A stretch of 64,000 nucleotides of DNA, taken from Lichenicoccus sp964247695 (GTDB taxonomy: Bacteria; Pseudomonadota; Alphaproteobacteria; Acetobacterales; Acetobacteraceae). This document shows, one piece after another, positions 8,230-16,440 of the stretch. The translations under genes and the position numbers were made by a program. Under the pieces are notes generated by a model, which worked only from the letters and a program-made list of their open reading frames with translations, had not been told where the DNA came from and made no database searches. Every line of letters starts with the position of its first letter. Position 1 is the stretch's first letter. Location: contig CAXTVI010000024.1 in assembly GCA_964247695.1 (NCBI GenBank), positions 1 to 64,000 of the forward strand, read 5' to 3'.

Positions 8230-9669
8230 ATGATCGCGCGAGCTTTCGCTGATAGGGCCGCATCTGACATGACACGAGAGACTGGACGCCGGGGGCAGAT
8301 ACGCACCGCCATGCGTCCGGTGACGCTGCGCCCGATGCTGCGGCCCGCACTGCTGAGGCCCGGACTGCTGAGGCCCGGACTGCTGAAGACTGCGGCCAGT
8401 CTTCTGCTGCTCACGCTGCTGGCCGCCTGCGCCGGGACGCCGCGCGGCCCGATGATCCCGGTCGCCCAGGAAGCCGCCGACTATCGCGCCCATGCCCGCA
8501 ACTACTATGCCCCGCCGGGTCCGGCGGACGATCCATGGGGCCCGTACATCGAAGCCGCCTCGCAGCGCTTCGACGTTCCCGATGCCTGGATCCGCGCCGT
8601 CATCCACCAGGAATCGGGCGGTCACGAGTTCATCAACGGCCAGTTCGTGACCTCGGTGCCCGGGGCCATGGGGCTGATGCAGCTCATGCCGCCGACCTAT
8701 GACGACATGCGCAACCAGTATGCGCTCGGTCCCGACCCGTACGAACCGCACGACAACATCATGGCCGGCACCGCCTACCTGCGGCAGATGTACGACATCT
8801 ACGGCTCGCCCGGCTTCCTCGCTGCCTACAATACCGGTCCCGGCCGCCTCGACGACTTCCTGACCCGCAACCGGACGCTGCCGAACGAGACCCGGCAGTA
8901 CGTCGCGATCATCGGTCCACAGATCGCCGGGATTTTTCCGAGCAGCCGCTCCCAGGCGGACCTGATGGTCATGAACCATGCCGGCGCGGCCAGTGTCATG
9001 TACGCGTCGGCGCAGGACCAGCAGCAGACCCGATCGATCCGCATGGCGTGGGCGCGTCGCCGTGACCACTCCGCAGGCGAGGATCAGCCGGTCCAGGTCG
9101 CGGAAGCGCCGGCGGTTCCCATGGCCGCACCCGCCTATCAGGCCGCCTGGCACCGCGTGTCGCCTGCGCGGCCGCTGCCGTTGTCGCCCGTGCAGGCAGC
9201 GGCACCCGTGCAGGTTGCGAGCGTCAGCAGCGTGTGGGCCAGCCGCCTCGCCGCGAGCCCAACACCCCCTGTCCGCCCGGAGCCGGCGTCGGTCCCGACT
9301 GCAGCACCGACCCTCATCGCTCGCGCCGAGCCGGCTCCGCGCCGCTTCCACCTGGTCGCGCCGGCGATGGCAATGAGCATTCCGAGCGCCCGCACGGCTG
9401 GAGGTACGCGCGACTGGGCCATCCAGGTCGGCGCGTTCGGCACGGAAGGACAGGCCAGCGAAGCCGCCGGCAGCGCCCGGTTACGGGTGCGCGGGCTGCT
9501 GCCGGGCGCCCAGACCGAGATTGCCGGCGTGCGCGCCGGACGCGGTGGCGCGCGCATCTATCGCGCCAGGCTGACCGGGCTTTCGCGCAATGGCGCGGTC
9601 GAGGCCTGCGAGCGCCTCAGCCGCGGCCGTGGCGAGTGCATGGTGGTCTCACCGGACGGCCGCCTGTGA
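8230..9669 (+). CDS. SPOR-domain lytic transglycosylase lipoprotein
   Basis: Murein-cleaving lytic transglycosylase, 479 residues. A hydrophobic segment and lipobox (LLAAC, Cys near residue 67) predict outer-membrane lipidation. The SLT-type catalytic domain spans about 100-230 with the acid Glu in HQESGG, GAMGLMQLMP and YNTGPGR. A Pro/Ala-rich linker leads to a C-terminal SPOR domain (about 395-479, starting DWAIQVGAFG), which binds denuded glycan at division sites in known proteins. The ATG at 8230 has AAGGGG upstream. It gives a signal peptide with an unusually long n-region, so later ATGs (8311, 8335) remain possible. The n-region carries 15-bp DNA repeats. The next gene overlaps its stop codon. 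Confidence 0.92.
   Translation: MIARAFADRAASDMTRETGRRGQIRTAMRPVTLRPMLRPALLRPGLLRPGLLKTAASLLLLTLLAACAGTPRGPMIPVAQEAADYRAHARNYYAPPGPADDPWGPYIEAASQRFDVPDAWIRAVIHQESGGHEFINGQFVTSVPGAMGLMQLMPPTYDDMRNQYALGPDPYEPHDNIMAGTAYLRQMYDIYGSPGFLAAYNTGPGRLDDFLTRNRTLPNETRQYVAIIGPQIAGIFPSSRSQADLMVMNHAGAASVMYASAQDQQQTRSIRMAWARRRDHSAGEDQPVQVAEAPAVPMAAPAYQAAWHRVSPARPLPLSPVQAAAPVQVASVSSVWASRLAASPTPPVRPEPASVPTAAPTLIARAEPAPRRFHLVAPAMAMSIPSARTAGGTRDWAIQVGAFGTEGQASEAAGSARLRVRGLLPGAQTEIAGVRAGRGGARIYRARLTGLSRNGAVEACERLSRGRGECMVVSPDGRL
8347..8388. repeat. 15-bp tandem repeat in the lytic transglycosylase signal region
   Basis: Copies of G[C/G]ACTGCTGAGGCCC run from 8347 to 8388 (two full, one partial), with a degenerate copy just upstream. 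They encode repeated LLRPG units in front of the hydrophobic core of the signal peptide. Confidence 0.85.
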
Positions 9670-10250
9670 GCCTGAGGCGTGGGAGCACAAGGCGTGGGAG
9701 CACGCGACGGAGCGCCCTGCGGCTCGCCATCCCGGCGGCCATGCTCGTCCTTGTGGCGCCCGCCACCTGGGCCGCACTGCCGGTCGGCGCCAAGGCGCCC
9801 GACTTCGCGGCGCAGGCGGCGCTCGACGGCCACGAATTCCACTTCTCCCTGGCCGACGCGCTCCGTCGCGGTCCGGTCGTGGTGTATTTCTACCCCGCCG
9901 CCTTTACCCAGGGCTGCACCATCGAAGCGCACGACTTCGCGGCCGCGATCCCCGACTACAAGGCTGCCGGAGCCACGGTGATCGGGGTATCGGAGGACCG
10001 CATCGCGACCCTCGACCGGTTCTCGGTGAGCGAGTGCCAGGGCAGGTTCCCGGTCGCGGCCGACGCCGATGGCAGCATCGCGCGGCACTACGACGCGCTG
10101 ATGCCGGTGGTGCACTACGCCAACCGGACCTCGTACGTGATCGCGCCTGGCGGCTCGGTGCTGGAGAGCTATTCGGCGATGAACCCCGACGGCCACGTGC
10201 AGAAGACACTCCAGGCCGTGCAGGCCTGGCGCGCGCAGCACAAGAGCTGA
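9666..10250 (+). CDS. Exported peroxiredoxin (AhpC/TSA, BCP/PrxQ-like)
   Basis: Thiol peroxidase of 194 residues that would reduce peroxides in the periplasm. The peroxidatic Cys is in FYPAAFTQGCTIEA, matching the BCP/PrxQ pattern (usual form TPGCTxE). A signal peptide is predicted: an Arg-rich start (RRGST repeated twice), a hydrophobic core, then APATWA and cleavage before ALPVG. The GTG start at 9666 overlaps the stop codon of the lytic transglycosylase (GTGA), implying coupled translation. A resolving Cys may be the one in SVSECQGRF near residue 120. Most BCP proteins are cytoplasmic, so the exported form is notable. It converges on gcvH with a 4-base gap. Confidence 0.88.
   Translation: MSLRRGSTRRGSTRRSALRLAIPAAMLVLVAPATWAALPVGAKAPDFAAQAALDGHEFHFSLADALRRGPVVVYFYPAAFTQGCTIEAHDFAAAIPDYKAAGATVIGVSEDRIATLDRFSVSECQGRFPVAADADGSIARHYDALMPVVHYANRTSYVIAPGGSVLESYSAMNPDGHVQKTLQAVQAWRAQHKS
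9675..9704. repeat. 15-bp tandem duplication in the peroxiredoxin signal peptide
   Basis: Two adjacent copies of AGGCGTGGGAGCAC plus A or G (9675-9689, 9690-9704), 14 of 15 bases identical. They encode RRGST twice in the signal peptide n-region. Confidence 0.88.
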
Positions 10251-10254
10251 GCCT

Positions 10255-10632
10255 TCAGAGGCTCTCGAGATAGGCGGTGTATTCCGCCTCTTCCATCAGG
10301 CTGTTGAAGGCCTCCGGATCGGCCGGCTCCATGCGGAAGAACCACGCCTCGCCCTCGGCGTCGCGATTCACCAGGCTGGAGTCCTCGGCCAGCACCTCGT
10401 TGATCTCGAGCACCTTTCCGGCGAACGGCGCGAACACGTCGGACGCCGCCTTCACGCTCTCGACCACGGCGCAGCTTTCGCCTTCGGCCAGGTCCCGGTC
10501 CGGCTCCGGCAGCTCGATGAACACCACGTCGCCGAGTGCTTCCTGGGCATGGTCGGTGATACCGATCGTGGTCGTGCCGTCATCCTCCAGACGAACCCAT
10601 TCATGTTCCTTGGTGTAGCGGATGTCTGCCAT
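10255..10632 (-). CDS. gcvH: Glycine cleavage system H protein
   Basis: Lipoyl carrier protein of the glycine cleavage system, 125 residues, full length. It shuttles the aminomethyl group from the P protein to the T protein. The N-terminus KEHEWVRLED and the lipoyl-lysine motif ESVKAASD (about residue 60) are clear. The C-terminal segment EAEYTAYLESL is typical. The genes for the T, P and L proteins, often adjacent, are not in this window. It is convergent with the peroxiredoxin gene and lies 32 bases after the lipoprotein gene on the same strand. Confidence 0.97.
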   Translation of the reverse strand: MADIRYTKEHEWVRLEDDGTTTIGITDHAQEALGDVVFIELPEPDRDLAEGESCAVVESVKAASDVFAPFAGKVLEINEVLAEDSSLVNRDAEGEAWFFRMEPADPEAFNSLMEEAEYTAYLESL

Positions 10633-10664
10633 TCTCGTGACTCCAGGAGTAAGCGGGCCAGGGT

Positions 10665-11249
10665 TCAGCGAGGCATATGCGCGCGGTTGTACGCAAGTTG
10701 CTCCGGCGTAAGCTGGAAGCCAACCTCCAGGCGGTAGCTGTCGCTGCTCATCCGCCGGGTGATCGGCAAGTCCAGTTCCAGCGGATCGCTCTTCAGCGCC
10801 AGCCGGTCGGCATTCGGCGGGAAGGTCGCCTCGATGCTGAGATCATGCTTCTCGACGATCTGGTCGCCGTGCAGCACCGCCACGAAATACGGCACGCTCA
10901 GGGTGCGGAAGCTCGCCGCCGGGCCACGCTGCACGCCGATCGTGACACTGACCGAGGTGTGCAGCGCATGCCCCTGCTCGGCGTTGCTGCACGTGCCTCC
11001 GACGGCCGCGATGCTGGCGTGCGTCACCAGGGTCGCGACGTCGCGGGACGGTCCGGCATAGCTCGAGAGGTCGGCCGCATCCGCCAGGATCCCGACCGGC
11101 ACGCATTCCGGCGCGAACGCGTTCGGGTTGTCGGGACCGCAGGACGCGAGCGCGATGAGCGCCAGCAGCGCCACCATGCGCACGGGTGCAACACGCACGG
11201 CGGATACGACGCCGGTCGCAGCGGAACGGGAGCAGATCGGCAGGTTCAT
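10665..11249 (-). CDS. Putative lipoprotein of unknown function
   Basis: Predicted exported lipoprotein of 194 residues. The signal segment (VRMVALLALIALASC) ends in a lipobox LASC near residue 37. The mature domain has a beta-rich pattern and two further Cys residues (ECVPVG and GTCSNA) that could pair. I do not recognise the family. The ATG at 11249 is the last one compatible with the signal peptide; the ribosome site is weak. It precedes gcvH on the same strand, but there is no reason to link their functions. It is divergent from ispH. Confidence 0.7.
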   Translation of the reverse strand: MNLPICSRSAATGVVSAVRVAPVRMVALLALIALASCGPDNPNAFAPECVPVGILADAADLSSYAGPSRDVATLVTHASIAAVGGTCSNAEQGHALHTSVSVTIGVQRGPAASFRTLSVPYFVAVLHGDQIVEKHDLSIEATFPPNADRLALKSDPLELDLPITRRMSSDSYRLEVGFQLTPEQLAYNRAHMPR

Positions 11250-11380
11250 TCTCGACTTTCGGCCTGTCCCGCCTGTAAGGCAGGGTCCCGTGGCGGGACG
11301 GGTTGCGGCATGCGCCCCGCTCGGGTCGCCTTTAGGATCGCGCTCGCCATATACTGCCGACCGCTCGGGAGGGGAACACC

Positions 11381-12412
11381 ATGCCGGACCAGATGCTCGA
11401 TCAGCCAGAGGCCCACCTGCTGCAGGACCCCGTCCTTCTCCAGGATGGAGCCGCAAGTACCGCGCTGCGTCCGCTGCGGGTGCTGCTGGCCGGTCCGCGC
11501 GGCTTCTGCGCCGGCGTCGACCGAGCCATCCGGGTGGTCGAGGAGGCGATCCGCCGCTATGGCGCGCCGGTCTATGTCCGCCACGAGATCGTGCACAACC
11601 GCACGGTGGTCGAGCAGCTCGAGGCGCAGGGTGCGATCTTCGTCGAGGAGCTCGACGAGGTCCCGGCGGATGGCCAGGTGGTGTTCTCCGCGCACGGCGT
11701 GCCGAAATCGGTGCCGGCCGAAGCGCAGCGCCGCAACCTGCTCTATCTCGATGCGACCTGCCCGCTGGTCAGCAAGGTGCATCGCGAGGCCGAGCGGCAC
11801 TATGCGGATGGCGGCCCGGACAGCCGGCACATCCTGATGATCGGCCATGCCGGCCACCCCGAGGTGGTCGGCACCATGGGCCAGTTGCCGCCCGGCGCGG
11901 TGACTCTGGTGCAGGATGCAGAGGAGGCCCGCCGGGTGCAGCCGGCCGACCCCGTGCGCCTCGCCTTCATCACCCAGACCACGCTGTCGGTGGACGACAC
12001 CGCCGAGATCGTCTCGGTGCTGCGCGGCCGCTTCCCGATGCTGGAGGGGCCCAAGCGCGAGGATATCTGCTACGCCACCACCAACCGCCAGGAAGCGGTC
12101 AAGGCGATTGCGCCCGGCTGCGACCTGGTCATCGTCATCGGCAGCCCGAACTCCTCGAATTCGCAGCGCCTGCGCGAAGTGGCGGAACGCTCGGGAGCGC
12201 CGCGCGCCCTGCTGGTGCCGCGCCTGCGCGACCTCGACTGGTCGGCTCTCGACGGTGTCCATACGCTCGGCATCACCGCCGGGGCCTCAGCGCCCGAGAC
12301 GCTGGTGCAGGAGATGGTGAACGCCTTGTCGGCGCGGTTCGCGCTGGAGATCGAGGAGCGCACGGTCAAGCAGGAAGACGTCATCTTCAAGCTGCCCGCG
12401 CCTTTGGGCTGA
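11381..12412 (+). CDS. ispH: 4-hydroxy-3-methylbut-2-enyl diphosphate reductase
   Basis: Last enzyme of the MEP isoprenoid pathway, making IPP and DMAPP with a [4Fe-4S] cluster. The 343 residues include about 30 extra at the N-terminus. The three cluster Cys residues are in GFCAGVDRA, DATCPLV and GCDLVIVIGSPNSSNS context. Substrate-binding motifs HEIVHNRTVV, FSAHGVP and IGHAGHPE are all present, as is TGASAPE in the variant form TAGASAPE. A strong SD (GGAGGGG) lies before the ATG. It is the first gene of an ispH-thrB-rnhA run, an arrangement common in Alphaproteobacteria. Confidence 0.97.
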   Translation: MPDQMLDQPEAHLLQDPVLLQDGAASTALRPLRVLLAGPRGFCAGVDRAIRVVEEAIRRYGAPVYVRHEIVHNRTVVEQLEAQGAIFVEELDEVPADGQVVFSAHGVPKSVPAEAQRRNLLYLDATCPLVSKVHREAERHYADGGPDSRHILMIGHAGHPEVVGTMGQLPPGAVTLVQDAEEARRVQPADPVRLAFITQTTLSVDDTAEIVSVLRGRFPMLEGPKREDICYATTNRQEAVKAIAPGCDLVIVIGSPNSSNSQRLREVAERSGAPRALLVPRLRDLDWSALDGVHTLGITAGASAPETLVQEMVNALSARFALEIEERTVKQEDVIFKLPAPLG

Positions 12413-12431
12413 AGGCTGCCCGTATCCCCGG

Positions 12432-13406
12432 ATGGCCGTCTATACCGACGTCTCGGACGAGGCTCTGGCTGCTTTTCTCGGCGACTACGACATCGGCGGA
12501 CTGGTCGCCTTCCGCGGCATCGCCGAGGGTGTCGAGAACAGCAACTTCTCGCTGCGCACCACCGCAGGCGACTTCATCCTCACCCTCTACGAGAAGCGCG
12601 TGGACCGGCGCGACCTGCCCTGGTTCCTCGGCCTGATGCGCCATCTGGCGGCGGCCGGCGTCACCTGCCCGCAGCCGCTGGCCGGACGCGACGGCGAGGC
12701 CCTGCGCGTGCTGTGCGGCCGCCCGGCGGCGATCACCAGCTTCCTGCCCGGCGTGTGGCCGCGCCGGGTGCGGGCCGAGCATTGCCGCCCGCTCGGCGAG
12801 ACGCTGGCACGCCTGCACGTCGCCGGGCTCGGCTACGCGCCCATACGTGACAACTCGCTCGGGCCGGGATCCTGGCTGCCGCTGCTGGCGCTCAGCCGCG
12901 ACCGCGCCGATGAAGTGCAGGCCGGGCTCGGTGCCGAGCTCGACGCGGCGCTGGCGGCGATCCTGCCGGCCTGGCCTGCGTCCACCGGTCCGGCTGCGTT
13001 GCCCGCCGGACAGATCCACGCCGACCTGTTCCCCGACAACGTGTTCTTCCTCGGACGCGCCGTGTCCGGCGTGATCGACTTCTACTTCGCCTGCAGCGAC
13101 CTGCTGGCCTACGACATCGGCATCTGCCTGAATGCCTGGTGCTTCGAGGCCGGCTGGCAGTTCAACGTCACCAAGGCGCGCGCCCTGCTCGCCGGCTACG
13201 AAAGCATCCGCCCGCTGGCCGAGGCCGAGCGCGCCGCCCTGCCGGTGCTGGCGCAGGGTGCCGCACTGCGGTTCGTGCTGACCCGGCTGTTCGACTGGCT
13301 GCACCAGCCGCCGGGCGCGCTGGTCACGCCGAAGGACCCGCTCGACTACCTGCGTCGCCTGCGCTTCCACCTCGCCGCAAAGGACGCGCACGCCTATGGA
13401 CTCTGA
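12432..13406 (+). CDS. thrB: Homoserine kinase (type II, APH fold)
   Basis: Phosphorylates homoserine in threonine biosynthesis; cytoplasmic, 324 residues. It belongs to the aminoglycoside-phosphotransferase-like ThrB class rather than the GHMP class. Visible features are the N-terminal VENSNFSL motif, the catalytic loop IHADLFPDNVFF (about residues 196-207), and the metal-binding GVIDFYFACSDLLAYD. It lies 19 bases after ispH and overlaps rnhA by 11 bases, indicating one transcript. Confidence 0.96.
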   Translation: MAVYTDVSDEALAAFLGDYDIGGLVAFRGIAEGVENSNFSLRTTAGDFILTLYEKRVDRRDLPWFLGLMRHLAAAGVTCPQPLAGRDGEALRVLCGRPAAITSFLPGVWPRRVRAEHCRPLGETLARLHVAGLGYAPIRDNSLGPGSWLPLLALSRDRADEVQAGLGAELDAALAAILPAWPASTGPAALPAGQIHADLFPDNVFFLGRAVSGVIDFYFACSDLLAYDIGICLNAWCFEAGWQFNVTKARALLAGYESIRPLAEAERAALPVLAQGAALRFVLTRLFDWLHQPPGALVTPKDPLDYLRRLRFHLAAKDAHAYGL

Positions 13407-13863
13407 GGCGCCCCTGCCGAATGTCGAGATCTGGACCGACGGCGGCTGCCGGCCCAATCCGGGGCCGGGCGGCTGGGCGGCGCTGCTGCGGCTCGGCGAG
13501 CGCGAGCGCGAGCTCAGCGGCGGCGCGGCGCAGACCACCAACAACCGCATGGAGTTGACCGCCGCCGCCGAGGCGCTGGAGGCGCTGACACGGCCCTGCG
13601 TGGTGGCCCTTCACACCGACAGCGAATACCTGCGCAACGGTGTCACGCGCTGGTCCACCGGCTGGGTGCGGCGCAACTGGCGCAATGCCTCCGGCGACCC
13701 CGTCGCCAACATGGATCTGTGGCGCCGCGTGCTGGAGGCCGCGAAACGGCACCAAGTGTCCTGGCACTGGGTGCGCGGCCATGCCGGCCACGTCGAGAAC
13801 GACCGGGTGGACCGGCTTGCGACCGCCGCCCGGATCGCGGTCGAGCAGACCATGGCCGGCTGA
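13396..13863 (+). CDS. rnhA: Ribonuclease HI
   Basis: Degrades the RNA strand of RNA-DNA hybrids; 155 residues, standard length. The catalytic carboxylates are visible: Asp in WTDGGCRPNPG, Glu in NNRMELTAA, Asp in LHTDSEYL and the last Asp in VENDRVDRLA; the conserved His is in RGHAGH. The start overlaps the end of thrB by 11 bases in another frame. It ends 18 bases before the convergent sugar-transporter permease gene. Confidence 0.97.
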   Translation: MDSEAPLPNVEIWTDGGCRPNPGPGGWAALLRLGERERELSGGAAQTTNNRMELTAAAEALEALTRPCVVALHTDSEYLRNGVTRWSTGWVRRNWRNASGDPVANMDLWRRVLEAAKRHQVSWHWVRGHAGHVENDRVDRLATAARIAVEQTMAG

Positions 13864-13873
13864 GCGAAATCCT

Positions 13874-13893
13874 GGATCGTTTAGGGGCGATCC
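13874..13893. terminator. Weak hairpin between convergent genes
   Basis: GGATCG and CGATCC pair across an 8-base loop at the 3' ends of rnhA (+) and the permease gene (-). There is no T-run on either strand, so a terminator role is only possible. Confidence 0.25.
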
Positions 13894-14897
13894 GGCGTGA
13901 CAGGGGTTGCGCCTGCGCCCGCGCGGGGGCGAGCCGCACGAAGCGCGCGAAAGGACGGGATCGCGCGCCGCACGATCGGCTGATCCGCCAGCACGCCGAG
14001 CAGGATGACGGTCCCCATCACGGCGAAATTGAGGGAGCTCGGGATGCCGAGAATGTTGACCAGGTTCTGCAGCACCTGGAGCAGCGCGGTTCCGAGCACG
14101 ATCCCGATGATCGAGCCCTCGCCGCCGCGCAGGCTGCAGCCGCCCAGCACCGCAGCCGCGATGGCGTAGAGCTCGTAGAAATTGCCGAACGACGAAGGCG
14201 AGACGGAGTTGGTGTAGAAGACCAGGCAGATCGTGGCCACGCCCGCCAGGCCGCCGCTGATGATGTAGGCGCCGGTGATCACGGCATCGGTGCGTATGCC
14301 GGAGAAGCGGGCGGCCTCCTCGTTGCGGCCGATCGCGAACAGGTAGCGGCCAAAGACCGAGCGGTGCAGCAGCACGCCCATGATGACGGCGACCACGATC
14401 AACAGCATGAACGGGTGCGGGATCCCCCAGCTCCGGCCCGAGGCGAGCCAGGCGAGCCAGTCGAAATCGTCGGAATAGCCGAATCCCATGGTTGCATCGG
14501 TGGTGTAGTACCGCGCGGCTCCCCGGTAGATCAGCAGGCCGCACAAGGTGACGACGAAGGGCTGCAGCTTCGCCTTGGTCACCAGCAGGCCCTGCAGCGC
14601 ACCGAGCACGGTGCCCCCTGCCACGATTGCGAGGATTGCCAGCGGCCAGGGCACGCCGCGATTGACCAGCAGGTCGATGAACACGACGCCGAGCAACGCG
14701 AAGATCGAGCCCACCGACAGGTCGATGCCGCCGGTGATGATGACCATGCCGACGCCGATCGAGAAGATCCCGAACAGGCCGATGAGGTTGGCCATGTCGA
14801 GCAGGTTGACCGCGGACAGGAACCGCGGATTGAGGATGGCGGTAATGCCGCCGACCACAAGCAGCAGCAGCAGCAGCCCCCAGTCCTTACGAGCCAT
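13881..14897 (-). CDS. Ribose-type sugar ABC transporter permease (RbsC family)
   Basis: Inner-membrane permease of 338 residues for a monosaccharide importer. Eight to ten hydrophobic segments are visible; the family motif GGIDLSVGS (about residue 60) and the loop AIGRNEEAARFSGI are present. The ATG at 14897 overlaps the stop of the ATPase gene (ATGA), so the genes are translationally coupled. It is the last gene of a three-gene minus-strand operon: binding protein, ATPase, permease. The substrate (ribose, xylose or another monosaccharide) is not shown by the sequence; no kinase or isomerase is attached to this operon. Confidence 0.94.
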   Translation of the reverse strand: MARKDWGLLLLLLVVGGITAILNPRFLSAVNLLDMANLIGLFGIFSIGVGMVIITGGIDLSVGSIFALLGVVFIDLLVNRGVPWPLAILAIVAGGTVLGALQGLLVTKAKLQPFVVTLCGLLIYRGAARYYTTDATMGFGYSDDFDWLAWLASGRSWGIPHPFMLLIVVAVIMGVLLHRSVFGRYLFAIGRNEEAARFSGIRTDAVITGAYIISGGLAGVATICLVFYTNSVSPSSFGNFYELYAIAAAVLGGCSLRGGEGSIIGIVLGTALLQVLQNLVNILGIPSSLNFAVMGTVILLGVLADQPIVRRAIPSFRALRAARPRAGAGATPVTPDRP

Positions 14898-16420
14898 CAA
14901 ACAGACTCCAGATGCTCGGCGGGCTGGCCGATGGCCAGTCGCAGGACGTTGAGTTCGGAGAAATCGGCCCGGTCGAGCAAGCCGCTGATCTCGCCCTCGT
15001 GCATGACGGCGACGCGGTCGGACACTCCGATGACCTCCTCCATGTCGCTCGAGATCATGATGACGCCGACGCCCTGATCCGCCAGCGCACGCATCAGGGC
15101 GTAGATCTCGCCCTTGGCGCCGACATCGATGCCACGGGTGGGCTCGTCGAAGATCATCAGGCGCGGCGCCATCGACAGCCACTTGGCGAGCACCACCTTC
15201 TGCTGGTTGCCGCCGGACAAGGTCGCGGCATGCACCGCGACGCCGGGGGTCTTGATCCTGAGCGCTGCCTGCTGCGCGCGTGCCGTGGTCGCCTCGGCCT
15301 CGCGGTCGACGAGGTTGAAGCGGGCATAGCGACGCAGGCTGGCGAGCGAGATGTTCTCCGACAGCTTCATGTCGAGGACGAGGCCCTCGCCCTTGCGATC
15401 CTCGGGCACCAGGTAGATGCCCTGGGCGATCGCCTGCCGGGGGGAACGCACCGTGACCTTCTGTCCAGCCAGCCACACATCGCCGGACAGGATCGGGTCG
15501 ACCCCGAACAGGGCGCGGGCCAGCGAGGTGCGGCCGGACCCGACAAGCCCGGCGATCCCCAGGATCTCGCCGCGATGCACGTCCAGCGAGACATGGCGAT
15601 CGGGAAAGGCGCTGGTGACCACGTGGTCGACTACGCAGATCTCGCCGCTGGGTGGCGCGCGTGGCGGGGTGTAGAGCGAGCGGAGTTCACGGCCGATCAT
15701 CAGCCGGATCATGGCGTGATGCTCGATCTCGTCGCGGGCCAGTTCGCCTGCGACGCGGCCGTCGCGCAGGCAGACAACCCGGTCGGCGCAGACCTTCACC
15801 TCGTGCAGGCGGTGGCTGATATAGATCACCGAGACGCCGGAGGAACGAAGCTCGGCGATGACGGCCAGCAGGCGTTCGGTCTCCTGCAGGGTGAGACTGG
15901 AGGTCGGCTCGTCCATGATGATGACGCGGGCATCGACCGAGAGCGCCCGGGCGATCTCGACGAGTTGGCGCTGGGCGATGAGCAGCTTCGACACGCTGGT
16001 CTCGGGACCGAAATCGGCGCCGAGCCGCTGAAGCAGCGGCCGGGCCAGTTCGTGCATGGCACGGTTGCGGACGAGCCGGAGCGGGCCGCCCGCAACCGTT
16101 TCGCGGCCCAGGAAGATGTTGGCCGCGACGTCGAGATTGTCGAGCACGGTCAGTTCCTGGTGGACGAAGGCGATCCCGGCCCGTGCCGCGCCGGCCACCG
16201 TCATGGTGCCGTGGGCGACGCCGTCGATGACGATGCTTCCGGCGCTGGGCTGGACCACGCCGCCAAGGATCTTCATCAGCGTCGACTTGCCGGCGCCGTT
16301 CTCACCGATGAGCCCGAGCACGGTGCCGGCCGCGATGCCGAGGTCGACGTCGACGAGCGCATTCACGCCAGCATAAGACTTGCTGATCCCGACCAGGGAG
16401 AGCAACGCGGGGGCGGTCAT
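14897..16420 (-). CDS. Sugar ABC transporter ATP-binding protein (RbsA family, two ABC domains)
   Basis: Tandem ABC ATPase of 507 residues that powers the ribose-type importer. The first half has Walker A GENGAGKST, a Q-loop HQELTV and Walker B IIMDEPTSSL. The second half has a degenerate Walker A-like segment (GLVGSGRTS), signature LSGGNQQKVVLAKWL and Walker B MIFDEPTRGID. Two unlike halves are normal for RbsA/XylG/MglA proteins. It begins 20 bases after the binding-protein stop and overlaps the permease start. Confidence 0.95.
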   Translation of the reverse strand: MTAPALLSLVGISKSYAGVNALVDVDLGIAAGTVLGLIGENGAGKSTLMKILGGVVQPSAGSIVIDGVAHGTMTVAGAARAGIAFVHQELTVLDNLDVAANIFLGRETVAGGPLRLVRNRAMHELARPLLQRLGADFGPETSVSKLLIAQRQLVEIARALSVDARVIIMDEPTSSLTLQETERLLAVIAELRSSGVSVIYISHRLHEVKVCADRVVCLRDGRVAGELARDEIEHHAMIRLMIGRELRSLYTPPRAPPSGEICVVDHVVTSAFPDRHVSLDVHRGEILGIAGLVGSGRTSLARALFGVDPILSGDVWLAGQKVTVRSPRQAIAQGIYLVPEDRKGEGLVLDMKLSENISLASLRRYARFNLVDREAEATTARAQQAALRIKTPGVAVHAATLSGGNQQKVVLAKWLSMAPRLMIFDEPTRGIDVGAKGEIYALMRALADQGVGVIMISSDMEEVIGVSDRVAVMHEGEISGLLDRADFSELNVLRLAIGQPAEHLESV

Positions 16421-16440
16421 GGGCCGGGACCTCGCGCGGG

